64,000 nucleotides of DNA from JAGGAG01 sp964638035 (GTDB taxonomy: Bacteria > Gemmatimonadota > Gemmatimonadetes > Gemmatimonadales > GWC2-71-9), in assembly GCA_964638035.1 (NCBI GenBank), contig CAZWXD010000002.1:62001-126000 (forward strand), read 5' to 3'. The position numbers and the translations under genes are program-made. Within the stretch, counting starts at the first letter, position 1. Every line of letters starts with the position of its first letter. The notes under the pieces were generated by a model. It worked only from the letters and a program-made list of their open reading frames with translations. It was not told the origin of the DNA and ran no database searches. Below, one piece after another: positions 42,227 to 51,160 of this stretch.

Positions 42227-43612
42227 TCAGCGCGTGCCGCTGGCCGGCGCGGTGATGACAAAGGATGGCATGCCCAGGGAGCGGCTGGTCGAGTCGGCCT
42301 GTGCCCGGGTGGCAAAGGGCCCCACCACGACCCGGTACACGTCGTCGGCGTTGGCCGGCTCCATCACGGCGGCCGTGATGCCCGCCTCGCCGATCTTGTT
42401 CGCGAGTTCGCGCGCCCACTCGGGGTTCCGGGAACTGCTCACCTGCAGGAAGAAGCGCGGGCCCGCGCCCGCGGCGCTGTCGCTGGCGAGGAGCGAATCG
42501 GAGGCGGCTGCGGCCTCCTCCGCATTGGACGGCGGGGACCAGGCGAGCGGGACCCAGCGGTCGGCTGCGCCACCCTTTACCCGTCCCGCCTCGGCCTGCC
42601 CCCCTCGGGCAAGGTCGAGCCCGACCACGTCACGTCCCCGGCGGACCAGGAGCAGTGAAGGCGGTGCAATGATTGGCAGCTCCGCGTCCCAGGCCGATGC
42701 GGCGGTGGCCACGACCTTTCGGGCGGCGACGTCCACCACCCAGACGGAGTCACCGGCTGCGGGGCGTACGAGGAGCCAGAGCCCGTAGAGGTCGCCGCGC
42801 ACGTCGGCGGCAGGTCCGGGCAGGGTGATCTCGTGCAAGCGGTCGCCGTCGTAGCGATCGAACACCACCAATCGGTCCCTGCTCCCTGCCACGTAGAACC
42901 GGTGGCCCGACGGTGAGAAGGCCACGGCGCGGGCGCCGCCGCGCACCTCGATGACCCGTGGCTCCCGCTGGCCCGAGGGGTCGGCCAGGATCACGGCAGA
43001 GTCTGCCGCCACGGCCACCAGGTCACCGGCCAGGGTGGCGGTGCTGGGAGCGGCCACAAGGTTGAAGGTCGCCGCCGGCTCGCTGGGCGAGTACACCGTG
43101 AGGTCCGCCCGGCGCGCGGTCGGCAACGAGAGCAGGCGCCCACTCTGGGCGCCGACCAGGCTGGTGGCCGACGCCGGCAGGCGGTCGCCAATGACCACGG
43201 GGCGCCGGCCACGCACCTGCGTCACGGCACCGCTGGTGTCCACGGCGTAGAGGCTGCCGTCAGGCGCCAGGGCGGCGGTCCGCACACCACGGCGGAGTAC
43301 CCGGGCCCGCTCGGCCCGGAGGTCGATGGCGACGAGCCCACGGGCCGAGTCCACGGCATAGAGCAGGCCCAGGTCGAGGTCGATGCCGACATACTCACGG
43401 ATGGGCGGGACCTTGCCAACCTTCCAGCCGAGCGGGGCAAGGTCGGAGGTGCGGTAGGCGACCGCATCCCCGCCGCGCGCCGGCAGGCGGAGCAGGGTGG
43501 TCGGGCCGGGGGAGTGAAGGGCCAGCGGCAGTCCGGCGAGGGGCGAGCCATCCGGGCCTCCGCACGCCACGGCCAGGACGGCCGCGGCGGCCAGCAGGGA
43601 GCGCGAATTCAC
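42227..43612 (-). CDS. lipoprotein with a propeller-like domain and a C-terminal SPOR domain
   Basis: 461 residues from a GTG at 43610-43612; a TTG two codons earlier is also possible. The start LLAAAAVLAVACGG has a lipobox. Residues 20-330 have repeated short strands (AALAPDGSLYAVDTSG, AVAFSPSGHRFYVAGSRDRLVVFDRYDGD) like a WD40/TolB propeller. The last 80 residues are a SPOR domain (FFLQVSSSRNPEWARELANKI, YRVVVGPFATRAQADSTSRSLG), which binds glycan strands stripped of stem peptides at the division site. It lies upstream of smc on the same strand with a 24-base gap, which may link division and segregation. A repeat cluster separates it from the gene before it. Confidence 0.78.
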   Translation of the reverse strand: MNSRSLLAAAAVLAVACGGPDGSPLAGLPLALHSPGPTTLLRLPARGGDAVAYRTSDLAPLGWKVGKVPPIREYVGIDLDLGLLYAVDSARGLVAIDLRAERARVLRRGVRTAALAPDGSLYAVDTSGAVTQVRGRRPVVIGDRLPASATSLVGAQSGRLLSLPTARRADLTVYSPSEPAATFNLVAAPSTATLAGDLVAVAADSAVILADPSGQREPRVIEVRGGARAVAFSPSGHRFYVAGSRDRLVVFDRYDGDRLHEITLPGPAADVRGDLYGLWLLVRPAAGDSVWVVDVAARKVVATAASAWDAELPIIAPPSLLLVRRGRDVVGLDLARGGQAEAGRVKGGAADRWVPLAWSPPSNAEEAAAASDSLLASDSAAGAGPRFFLQVSSSRNPEWARELANKIGEAGITAAVMEPANADDVYRVVVGPFATRAQADSTSRSLGMPSFVITAPASGTR

Positions 43613-43660
43613 GCCCAAACATACTCGCCCCGGGCGCGAGATTCACGGGGAGAATCCTGG

Positions 43661-43687
43661 CGCCCTGACGCCTGACGCCCTGACGCC
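43661..43687. repeat. intergenic CCTGACG(C) repeat cluster, site 3
   Basis: CGCCCTGACGCCTGACGCCC is followed directly by TGACGCCCC, between the SPOR lipoprotein start and the stop of the peptidase/propeller/barrel gene. It is the third copy of the motif seen at 23767-23846 and 38651-38734. Confidence 0.65.
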
Positions 43688-43689
43688 CC

Positions 43690-46600
43690 CTAGAATGTCG
43701 GCCCGAGGCTCAGCGTGACCAGCGAGTTGACCATGGGCCGGTCGATCGGGAACGCCCAGTCGAGCCGCAGCAGCATGAGGCCGAACAGGTTCATGCGCGC
43801 GCCCACCCCCCAGGCCTTGATCGGCGTCCGCACCAGGAGCGGGTTGTCACCGTCCCGAAGGTTCCAGCGAAGGGTGTTCCCCGAGTTCCAGGCCACGCCC
43901 ATGTCGTAGAACACGGTGCCCTCGATGGGCGGGAAGCCGGCGGGGGCGAACTTCATCTGCGGCGTGAGGAGCGGGAAGCGCAGCTCCACGTTGCCCACCA
44001 GCACCTTCTCGCCCACGAGCCGCTCGAGCGGCAGGCACACGCCTCCCGAGTTGGCCACGCTGCACTCGGCGCGCGAGTAGGACCCGGAGGTGTGCCCGCG
44101 CACAATCTCGGGGATGCCGATGTACACGCTGAACTGGTTGGCATCACGCCCGTGGCGGCCATAGTAGAGGCCGCGCACCGCCAGGTTCACCGGACCCTTG
44201 ATCTGGATGTAGCGCCGGAAGTCGGCCAGGAACTGCGCGTACTTCCAGCCGCCCACACTCAGCCCGGCCGAGAGCCTGTACCGGGTGCCGAGGTAGGGTC
44301 CGGTGTACCCGAAGATGGTGTTGTCGTACACCAGGGCAACGGATGGCAGCGCGAAGAACACCCCGCCCTGGCTCGTGGTCCTGGTTTCCGGTTGCTCGGC
44401 GCCGGCGGGACCGTAGCGCTCCACCAGGCTCACCAGGTCATCGTCAATGTGCCCTGCCTTCACGTCCAGCTCGACCCGCTGGAACCGGTTGAACGGGCGC
44501 CACGCCGAGGCCGACAGGAAGCGCTGGACCAGGCGCCGGGAGTTGCTGGTGTAGACCGTGGTGCTCCCTTCCTGGTGGACGGTGCTCGGTTCCGCGAAGA
44601 AGTAGGGAATCTGCGTCGCGCCAACGGCCCAGCTCGTCCGCTTCGAGAGGTCGGTGTACCCCGCCTGGAAGAAGCCCTCCTCGATCCGCCCGTTGATGGC
44701 AATGGCGAAGTTCATCTGGGTGTTCCCCAGGACGTCGCTCAGCGAGATCGCCGTGCTGCCGAAGAGCCCGTTGCCGAAGTTGTCACGCACATAGCCGATC
44801 TGCGGCCGGGCCACGAAGTCGGGAGAGTACCGACGGGAATACGGCCGGAAGGTGAACTCGCTGGTATCGGGCAGCGCCAGCGTGGCCGAGTCGAGGAGGC
44901 GCACAATCGACAGGGGCTCCGGCCGCGGCAGGGTGGAGTCCACGGCGGGGCGGGGGAGCTCGTCGGCCCGCCGGAATCCGTCGCGGCCGCGGTAGATGGT
45001 GCCCCCGGCGCCGACGCCGGGCTGGGTGGTGGTGTCCACGGGTGCGCGGGTCACGACCTGCGGGGCGCGGCGCGTCGAGTCCGCCGTCGTCGGCGGCACC
45101 CAGGGTGCACGCTTCAGGCGCCGGGGGTTGTCCACCACGTACACGTCGTAGGCGCCCTTCTGGTAATACATGAAGGCCAGCCGGTCGGCCGTCGACGCCC
45201 AGCTCAGCACCGGTGAAAGGGGCGTGAAGCCGGCACTGCCCGTCAGGAAGTCGGTGAGCTGGTAGACCCGGTCCTCCTGCAGCTCATACAGGAAGATGTC
45301 GCTGACGCCGTCGCGGTCGGACACGAAGGCCAGCGACTCGCCCTCGGGGGACCACACCGGGTTGATGTTCTTGCCGTGGTCCATGTCGTCCAGGACACGA
45401 AGCGCGCCAGACTCCACGTCCATGAGGGCGATCCGGTAGTTGCCGAAGTCCAGGGTCTTGAAGTCGGTGCCGGGGCCGCGGTCGGTGGTGAAGGCGATCA
45501 TCCTGCCGTCGGGCGACCATGCGGGATGGAGGTCGGCATAGGGATCGTTGGTGAGGCGGCGGAACCCCGTGCCGTCTGCGTTCACGATGAACAGGTCCGA
45601 CCAGCCACCGTCGTAGCCGGTGAAGACCAGCTTCGTGCCGTCCGGGCTCCAGGAGGGCGTCGTGGCACCGTTGAGCTTGATGGGGATCCGGCGGATCGTC
45701 CGGTTGCGCTCCGCCTCGAGGATGATGATGTCGTCGAACTTCCCGCGCCGGCCCGTCAGCGCCAGCAGGCGCCCATCGCGCGAGAAGGCACCCTGGCTGT
45801 TCAGGAAGCGGAACGTCTCGTAGTTGCTGCTCCAGGTCGGCTTGAGCAGGCGCCGTCGTACCCGGCCCGTGGCGGCGTCGGCCAGGAACATGTCCACCGA
45901 GAAGCCGTCGCGGTCGCTGAAGTAGGCGATCAGGCTCCCGTCTGGCGAGATCGCCGGGGCAATGTGGAGCGAGCCGCCCGAGCGGGCCTCGTTGAGCGAC
46001 ACCTGGCCGATCTGCGACGCGGACACGCGCTCGCCCACGTCGGGGAGGTAGTCCTGGAACACGGCGTCGCGCCACTGCTGCGAGAGCTGCTGGGTGGTGA
46101 GGCCGAGCGTGCGCCGGATTGCGCCATCAATGCCCGCCCGCGTGGCGCCCTGCAGGATGGCCCCGACGGCCTCGTCACCCCAGCGCTGGCCGATGTAGCT
46201 GAAGAGCGCGTGCCCGAAGCGATAGGGGAAGATCCGGGGGTCGAAGGTCAGTTGCTCGATGGTGGGAAGCCGGTTCTCCAGCACGGCGTCCCGCAGCCAC
46301 ATGGCGGTCTCGGGGTTGGTCGGGCCCAGGGAGAGGTACTCGGCCATGCCTTCCATGAACCAGAGCGGGGGCGCCACCGCCGCGAAGAGCGCCACGTTGG
46401 CGCCCGCCTTCCCCTGCGAGAACACGTCGAACTGGAACTGGTGGACCATCTCGTGCGTGAGGACATGCTCCGTCTCCGCCATCGCGCCCTGGAGGAAGAT
46501 CACGTTGCGCTGGCGGAAGAAGTCGGTGACGCCCTGCGTCCCCTCGCCCACGTCCATCGTGTTGGTCTGCGCGAAGTCGGTGGGGGACGAGTACAGGATG

Positions 46601-46896
46601 ATGATCTTGCGCTCGGTGAACCGGTGCCCGAGGACGCGGGAGAGGCGGGCGTACGACCGCTCGGCCATTCGTGCCGCATCGAGGGCGGCGGTGCGCTCCG
46701 ACTTGTAGAAATAGACGTCGAAGTGGTCGGTCTGCAGGACCTGGAAGTCGAAGGTCGTGTACTGGACCTTGTTCTGCCCGAAGTACCCGTCGAAGAAGTA
46801 CTGCGCGCGCGCGGGTGTGGCCGTGACGAGCGTGAGCACCGCCCCGAGGAGGGCGGGAAGCGCCACTCCCCGGTGCCGGCTAGCCCGGCTCGCCAC
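43690..46896 (-). CDS. secreted peptidase-like / propeller / outer-membrane beta-barrel fusion protein
   Basis: 1068 residues if the GTG at 46894-46896 is used, which gives a signal peptide (ALPALLGAVLTLVTATPARAQ). It overlaps the rsfS 3' end by 17 bases. Three parts follow. First is a gluzincin-like domain with HExxH at about 148-152 (LTHEMVHQFQFD) and a downstream Glu in WFMEGMAEYLSLG. Second is a TolB-type propeller of six or so blades (SPDGSLIAYFSDRDG, SWSPDGTKLVFTG, AWSPDGRMIAFTTDRG, VWSPEGESLAFVSDRDG). Third is a C-terminal barrel of BamA/surface-antigen type, ending in an aromatic residue (LSLGPTF). Known of the parts; the whole is of unknown function and typical of this clade. Confidence 0.85.
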   Translation of the reverse strand: MASRASRHRGVALPALLGAVLTLVTATPARAQYFFDGYFGQNKVQYTTFDFQVLQTDHFDVYFYKSERTAALDAARMAERSYARLSRVLGHRFTERKIIILYSSPTDFAQTNTMDVGEGTQGVTDFFRQRNVIFLQGAMAETEHVLTHEMVHQFQFDVFSQGKAGANVALFAAVAPPLWFMEGMAEYLSLGPTNPETAMWLRDAVLENRLPTIEQLTFDPRIFPYRFGHALFSYIGQRWGDEAVGAILQGATRAGIDGAIRRTLGLTTQQLSQQWRDAVFQDYLPDVGERVSASQIGQVSLNEARSGGSLHIAPAISPDGSLIAYFSDRDGFSVDMFLADAATGRVRRRLLKPTWSSNYETFRFLNSQGAFSRDGRLLALTGRRGKFDDIIILEAERNRTIRRIPIKLNGATTPSWSPDGTKLVFTGYDGGWSDLFIVNADGTGFRRLTNDPYADLHPAWSPDGRMIAFTTDRGPGTDFKTLDFGNYRIALMDVESGALRVLDDMDHGKNINPVWSPEGESLAFVSDRDGVSDIFLYELQEDRVYQLTDFLTGSAGFTPLSPVLSWASTADRLAFMYYQKGAYDVYVVDNPRRLKRAPWVPPTTADSTRRAPQVVTRAPVDTTTQPGVGAGGTIYRGRDGFRRADELPRPAVDSTLPRPEPLSIVRLLDSATLALPDTSEFTFRPYSRRYSPDFVARPQIGYVRDNFGNGLFGSTAISLSDVLGNTQMNFAIAINGRIEEGFFQAGYTDLSKRTSWAVGATQIPYFFAEPSTVHQEGSTTVYTSNSRRLVQRFLSASAWRPFNRFQRVELDVKAGHIDDDLVSLVERYGPAGAEQPETRTTSQGGVFFALPSVALVYDNTIFGYTGPYLGTRYRLSAGLSVGGWKYAQFLADFRRYIQIKGPVNLAVRGLYYGRHGRDANQFSVYIGIPEIVRGHTSGSYSRAECSVANSGGVCLPLERLVGEKVLVGNVELRFPLLTPQMKFAPAGFPPIEGTVFYDMGVAWNSGNTLRWNLRDGDNPLLVRTPIKAWGVGARMNLFGLMLLRLDWAFPIDRPMVNSLVTLSLGPTF

Positions 46897-47263
46897 CCCG
46901 CAGGACGACCGGGGCGTCACCCCAGAGGCGTTCGAGCTGGTAGAAGGCGCGCGTGTCCGGGTGGAAGAGGTGCATGACGAAGTCGACATAGTCGAGCAGG
47001 ACCCAGCGGCCGCCCTGCAGGCCCTCCACGTGGTAGGCATCATGTCCGTCCCGCCCCAGCTCGGCCAGCACTGCATCGGCTATCCCCCGCACGTGGGCAT
47101 CCGAGGTGCCGGATGCGATCACGAAGTAGTCGGTGGTGTCGGTGACGGGCCGAAGGTCCAGCACCACCAGTTGTCGTGCCTTCCGGTCCTCTGCCGCCTG
47201 GATCGCGGCCGACAGGAGCGGCGGCAAGCCCAGCCGCCGGGTGGCCTCCTGCGGTCGCGTCAC
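46880..47263 (-). CDS. rsfS: ribosome silencing factor RsfS
   Basis: 127 residues from the GTG that overlaps the FakA-DegV stop (GTGA). Motifs ARQLVVLDLRPVTDTTDYFVIASGTSDAHVRGIADAVL and LQGGRWVLLDYVDFVMHLFHPDTRAFYQLERLWGDAP identify RsfS, which binds L14 and blocks subunit joining when nutrients fall. Its position between the FakA-DegV fusion and the outer-membrane gene is unusual; it is often next to nadD. Confidence 0.95.
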   Translation of the reverse strand: MTRPQEATRRLGLPPLLSAAIQAAEDRKARQLVVLDLRPVTDTTDYFVIASGTSDAHVRGIADAVLAELGRDGHDAYHVEGLQGGRWVLLDYVDFVMHLFHPDTRAFYQLERLWGDAPVVLRGGEPG

Positions 47264-49092
47264 GCTGGCGCACCAACCGGCGGCGCGCCGTCTTCCACCT
47301 GGTAGAACACCGCGGATGCCCCGATCCCCACGTGCGTCCCGAGCACGCCGGTCGCCAGTGCCACGAACACGTCCCGGGGCTGCCAGGCGGCGACGATCGC
47401 CGTTCGCAGCCGTTCGGCGACCTCCGGCGCGTCGGCGTGCACGATGCCGAACCGCACCACCCGTGGACGTGTCGCCAGGTCCCGCTCCAGCAACTGCAGC
47501 ATCCGCGGCACCACGGCATCGCGCCCGCGGACCCGGTCCACCGGGACCACCCGGCCCTCCTGGTTGACCGTGAGGATCGGCTTCACGTCGAGCAACCCGC
47601 CCAGCCACGCCTTGCCCCGGCTCACCCGGCCCGACCGGATCAGGTTGTCGTACGTATCAACCGCCAGGAACATGCCCGACTGTCGCCGGATCCGCTCCAG
47701 TTCCTCCACGATCTGCGCCGCGCGCCATCCCGATTCCGCCAGCTCCGCGGCCCGGAGGGCCAGCATCCCGAGGCCGAGTGACGCCGTCCGACTGTCGAAG
47801 AGCCGGACCCCATCGGTGCCGGAGGCACGGAGCGCCGCCTGGGCCGACTGGAACGTGCCCGAGAGGCCGCCGGACACCAGGAGCACCACCGCTTCGTCTG
47901 CCTCATCCCGCGCATTCCGGAACGCCCGGGCGAACTCACCCGGCGTGGGCTGTGACGTGGTGGGGAGGTCGCGACTGGCGCGCAGTCGCCGATAGAACTC
48001 CTCCGGCCGCAGTTCGAGCCGGTCCCGGTAGACCTGCTCCCCGAAGATCACCTGCAGTGGCACCAGGGCGATGTGATGCCGGTCCAGGACCGGGTCGGCG
48101 AGGTCGGCCGAGCTGTCACACACGATGGCCACCGGGCGCCGGGTGGGGTGCGCCAGCCGCTCGTGCTGGACCCGCATGTCCTCGGCTTTCGTCTGGACCA
48201 CCTGGCCCCAGCGCCCACAGAGGGTAAAGACGGCATCAGGGGTATCGGTGTGCACATGGATCTTGAGGAGGTCCTGCACGGTGGCCACCACCAGCGAGCC
48301 GCCAAACGGGTGCAGGGCCTGGCGAACCTCGTTCGCCGGGGGGAGCTGTTCCCCCCGGACCAGGACCTCGGTGCAGAACTGGAAATCGCGCTCGGTGGCC
48401 ACGTCGGCCAGGGCCGCGGGGGAGAGGTCCACTGACACCGGTGCCGAGGTATCGGCCGGGAGGATCGGGTCACCCTCGATCAGCCGCACCACGCCCTCGA
48501 CCATGCGAACGAACCCCATGCCCCCCGCATCGACCACCCCGGCCTGCTTCAACACCGCCATCAGCTGGGGTGTCTGCGCCAGGGCCACCTCGCCGTCGCG
48601 CAGCATCTGGCGCATGAACTCGCCCATGTCATCGGTCCGGGCCGCGGCGCGTTCCGCCGAATGGGCCACCTCCCGGGAGACGGTGAGGATGGTGCCTTCC
48701 CGGGGCTCGTCGAGGGAGGCCTCGAGCGTGCGGGCGCCCTGCCGGATGGCGGCAGCCACCTCGGCCACGGTGGCCGTGCGGCGGTTGCCGACGCCCTCGG
48801 CAAAGCCCATCAGGAACTGCGAGAGCATCATCCCCGAGTTGCCCCGGGCACCCAGCACCGCGGCCCGGGCCATGGTCCGCGCCGTGTCTGGAAGCGGCGC
48901 GTCGCCGAGCGCCCGGAGGGCGTCGGCGACGGAGCGCAGGGTCAGGCTGAAGTTGGTGCCGGTGTCCCCATCTGGCACCGGGAACACATTGATGCGGTTG
49001 ATCTCGTCGCGGCCCGCCGCCACCCAGTCAGAGGCCGCAAAGAGCGACCGGGCCAGCCGTGGCCCGTCGATGTAGGCGATGCCAGGGGTCAC
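47260..49092 (-). CDS. FakA-like DhaL domain fused to a DegV (FakB-like) fatty-acid-binding domain
   Basis: 610 residues, GTG start. Residues 10-205 are a DhaL kinase domain with NVFPVPDGDTGTNFSLTL, ARGNSGMMLSQFLMGF and GVVDAGGMGFVRMVEG. A FakA-type middle domain (about 215-320) carries FQFCTEVLVRGEQLP and KIHVHTDTPDAVF. Residues 327-605 are DegV: AIVCDSSADLADP, ASRDLPTTSQPTPGEFARAF, FDSRTASLGLGMLALRAAELA, and VKPILTVNQEGRVVP. In Firmicutes these are separate: FakA phosphorylates the fatty acid bound by FakB. Here both sit in one chain. Gene order: rplI upstream, rsfS downstream with GTGA overlap. Confidence 0.9.
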   Translation of the reverse strand: MTPGIAYIDGPRLARSLFAASDWVAAGRDEINRINVFPVPDGDTGTNFSLTLRSVADALRALGDAPLPDTARTMARAAVLGARGNSGMMLSQFLMGFAEGVGNRRTATVAEVAAAIRQGARTLEASLDEPREGTILTVSREVAHSAERAAARTDDMGEFMRQMLRDGEVALAQTPQLMAVLKQAGVVDAGGMGFVRMVEGVVRLIEGDPILPADTSAPVSVDLSPAALADVATERDFQFCTEVLVRGEQLPPANEVRQALHPFGGSLVVATVQDLLKIHVHTDTPDAVFTLCGRWGQVVQTKAEDMRVQHERLAHPTRRPVAIVCDSSADLADPVLDRHHIALVPLQVIFGEQVYRDRLELRPEEFYRRLRASRDLPTTSQPTPGEFARAFRNARDEADEAVVLLVSGGLSGTFQSAQAALRASGTDGVRLFDSRTASLGLGMLALRAAELAESGWRAAQIVEELERIRRQSGMFLAVDTYDNLIRSGRVSRGKAWLGGLLDVKPILTVNQEGRVVPVDRVRGRDAVVPRMLQLLERDLATRPRVVRFGIVHADAPEVAERLRTAIVAAWQPRDVFVALATGVLGTHVGIGASAVFYQVEDGAPPVGAPA

Positions 49093-49095
49093 GGC

Positions 49096-49545
49096 CTACT
49101 CCGGGATGACGTTGACCTTCACCTCGGCGTGGACGTCGGGATGCAGCCGGACGGGCACGCTGTGCATGCCCAGGGCCTTGATGGGGTGCTCCAGCTCGAT
49201 CTTGCGGCGGTCGATCTCGACCCCCGCGGCGGCCAGCGCTGCTGCGATGTCTGCTGCGGTGATGGAACCGAAGAGCTTGCCCTCCTCGCCGGCCTTGCCC
49301 GGGAGGGTCAGCGCCAGCGCAGCCACCCGCGCGGCGAGCGCCTCGGCGCCGGCCCGCTCGCTCGCCAGCTTCGCGCTGCGCACACGCGCCTCGGCGGCGA
49401 TGCGCTTCTTGTTGCCCTCCGTGGCCTCGAAGGCGAGGCCCTTCGGCAGCAGGAAGTTCCGGGCGTAGCCCGGCTTCACCTTCACCAGGTCACCCGCCCG
49501 GCCAAGCGACTGCACGTCTTCCCGCAGGATCACCTCAACGCTCAT
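49096..49545 (-). CDS. rplI: 50S ribosomal protein L9
   Basis: 149 residues. It shows the bL9 start SVEVILREDVQSLGRAGDLVKVKPGYARNFLLPKGLA, the connecting helix, and the C-terminal EGKLFGSITAADIAAAL and VPVRLHPDVHAEVKVNVIP. Its ATG overlaps the DUF2232 gene stop. Part of the rpsF-rpsR-DUF2232-rplI set. Confidence 0.97.
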   Translation of the reverse strand: MSVEVILREDVQSLGRAGDLVKVKPGYARNFLLPKGLAFEATEGNKKRIAAEARVRSAKLASERAGAEALAARVAALALTLPGKAGEEGKLFGSITAADIAAALAAAGVEIDRRKIELEHPIKALGMHSVPVRLHPDVHAEVKVNVIPE

Positions 49546-50465
49546 TGCGAACCCCCAGTCGTGGGCGCCGCCAGTCGGCGCCGGAAATCGAGCCATGTAT
49601 CGGCGAGGCCCAGCAGCATCAGGCCGGTCGCCACAAACGCAAACATCAGGATCGTCAACACCGAGTACAGCGCTACGCCCACGGCGCTTGGCCTGCCGGT
49701 ACTTGCCCGGAAGATGGCCGCGCCCCGGACCGCATAGAGGCAGAGCATCACCAGGAGCAGGTTCATCGCTGCCGCATCGAGCCGGTCGCCACCCACCCCG
49801 GCCGGCAGCAGCAGCACCACCAGCGCGCCCACCACCAGCCAGACCGCCTGGTCGCTGAAGGTGAACGCCGAGAACGGCGACGGCGCGCGGCCGAGCGGCT
49901 TCACCGCCAGCCCGTGATGCCCCCGCCACGCCAGTGCCAGCCCGGCCAGGGATGCGAGGAACACCGCACCAGGAAGGATGCCGGCCACCTGGCGGGCCTG
50001 CCCGGCGGCATCGTACATCGCCTGGCTCACGGCCCGCGCCGCCTCGCCGCCCATTGCCTCGACCGTGCGCGCCTGCGCCAGGAACTGGCGCGAGAGCAGT
50101 CGAGCGGCCGACGCCTCGATGTCGCCCCAGGTGATGCCGAGCAGCACCATCCACGTGAAGGTTAGCGCCGCGGCGAACCCGATGGCCAGCGCCGCCGTGC
50201 CGAGGCGGCCGTCGGGCCGTTCCCGCATGAGGGCGATGCCCGGCCCGATGAGCATCACCGAATAGCTCCGGAGCGCCTGCTCGGCCAGGTCGCCCACCTG
50301 CAGCATCCAGAGCCCACACCAGAGCAAGGCCAGGAAAATGACGGCCCATCCCTGACGCGAGACTGGCCGGGCTACCAGGAGGAGCCCGGCCAGCGGCCCG
50401 AGCAGCAGGATGCCCGGGGCGACCAGCAGGTACAGGACAACCAGTGCAAGCCACCCACCCGACAT
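49542..50465 (-). CDS. DUF2232 (YybS-type) membrane protein
   Basis: 307 residues from the ATG at 50463-50465; a GTG six codons upstream is less likely. About eight membrane helices are seen, the first being LALVVLYLLVAPGILLLGPLAGLLLVA, the last LYSVLTILMFAFVATGLMLLGLADTWLDFRRRL. DUF2232 proteins are commonly found between rpsR and rplI, which is the case here; the role is unknown. Confidence 0.82.
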   Translation of the reverse strand: MSGGWLALVVLYLLVAPGILLLGPLAGLLLVARPVSRQGWAVIFLALLWCGLWMLQVGDLAEQALRSYSVMLIGPGIALMRERPDGRLGTAALAIGFAAALTFTWMVLLGITWGDIEASAARLLSRQFLAQARTVEAMGGEAARAVSQAMYDAAGQARQVAGILPGAVFLASLAGLALAWRGHHGLAVKPLGRAPSPFSAFTFSDQAVWLVVGALVVLLLPAGVGGDRLDAAAMNLLLVMLCLYAVRGAAIFRASTGRPSAVGVALYSVLTILMFAFVATGLMLLGLADTWLDFRRRLAAPTTGGSQ

Positions 50466-50497
50466 GCGTCCCGTGTCGCGCACGGGAGGAGGGTGGG

Positions 50498-50719
50498 TCA
50501 GGCTCCGCCCCGCTTCACGTACGGCAGGAGCGCCAGGAACCGGGCGCGCTTGATGGCCACGCTCAGCTGGCGCTGGTGCCGCGCGCTGATGCCCGAGAGA
50601 CGGCTGGGGAGGATCTTGCCCCGCTCGGTCAGGAAGCGCTGGAGCAGCTTCTCGTCCTTGTAGTCGATGTAGCGGAGGCCCGCTTCGGCGAGCGGGTCAC
50701 CCTTGCGGCTGCGCTTCAT
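50498..50719 (-). CDS. rpsR: 30S ribosomal protein S18
   Basis: 73 residues. The DYKDEKLLQRFLTERGKILPSRLSGISARHQRQLSVAIKRARFLALLPY core is that of bS18. Its ATG overlaps the rpsF stop. It forms a dimer with S6 in the platform of the small subunit. Confidence 0.97.
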   Translation of the reverse strand: MKRSRKGDPLAEAGLRYIDYKDEKLLQRFLTERGKILPSRLSGISARHQRQLSVAIKRARFLALLPYVKRGGA

Positions 50720-51060
50720 TCGTCGTCCTCCTCGAACTTCCCGTCGCCTGGGGCACGGCTGCTGGCGTAGTCCTTGTCATCGGCCACCACCAGGAACCGC
50801 AGGACGCCCTCGTCGAGCTTGATCGCGCGCTCGAACTCGGGCAGGGCCGCGGTGTCGGCCTGGAAGTTGGCCACCACGTAATACCCCATTTCGCGCTTCT
50901 TGATCGGATACGCAAGGGTGCGCTTGCCCCAGTGATTGAGGCGGGGGGCCTCGGAGCCCTCGGACTGCACGAGCCCGTGGAAGCGCTCGAGCCGTTCGTT
51001 GATGGCGGGCTCTTCGAGGGTGCTATCGAAGATGTAGACGACTTCGTACGGTCGGACCAT
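50716..51060 (-). CDS. rpsF: 30S ribosomal protein S6
   Basis: 114 residues. YEVVYIFDSTLEEPAINERLERF, LNHWGKRTLAYPIKKREMGYYVVANFQAD and ELDEGVLRFLVV-like segments are those of bS6, followed by a short acidic tail. RBS AGGAAAGG precedes the ATG. First gene of the operon, with its promoter at 51132-51160. Confidence 0.97.
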   Translation of the reverse strand: MVRPYEVVYIFDSTLEEPAINERLERFHGLVQSEGSEAPRLNHWGKRTLAYPIKKREMGYYVVANFQADTAALPEFERAIKLDEGVLRFLVVADDKDYASSRAPGDGKFEEDDE

Positions 51061-51160
51061 GGCACCTTTCCTGTGGACGTGAGCCCCGAGCGGCCGGTGC
51101 AGGCCCCGGGGAGGGCGTTGGACAGCCGCAAATAGTAGTCGGGTGTGCAGCGAAGGGCAA
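51061..51160 (-). promoter_or_regulatory. promoter and structured leader of the rpsF operon
   Basis: On the minus strand TTGCCC (51155-51160) is followed after exactly 17 bases by TACTAT (51132-51137). Transcription should begin near 51125. The leader of about 65 nt can form a GC-rich stem-loop (CCCCG paired with CGGGG around a GGCC/GGCC inner stem) that contains CACCGG. S6:S18 complexes of other bacteria repress their own operon by binding a CCG-bearing leader hairpin. The promoter is fairly convincing; the regulatory element is a suggestion. Confidence 0.55.

Noticed and set aside
40241..42658. An 805-residue plus-strand frame across smc
   Set aside because: Antisense to the coiled-coil region, which gives long open frames in high-GC DNA; no domain.
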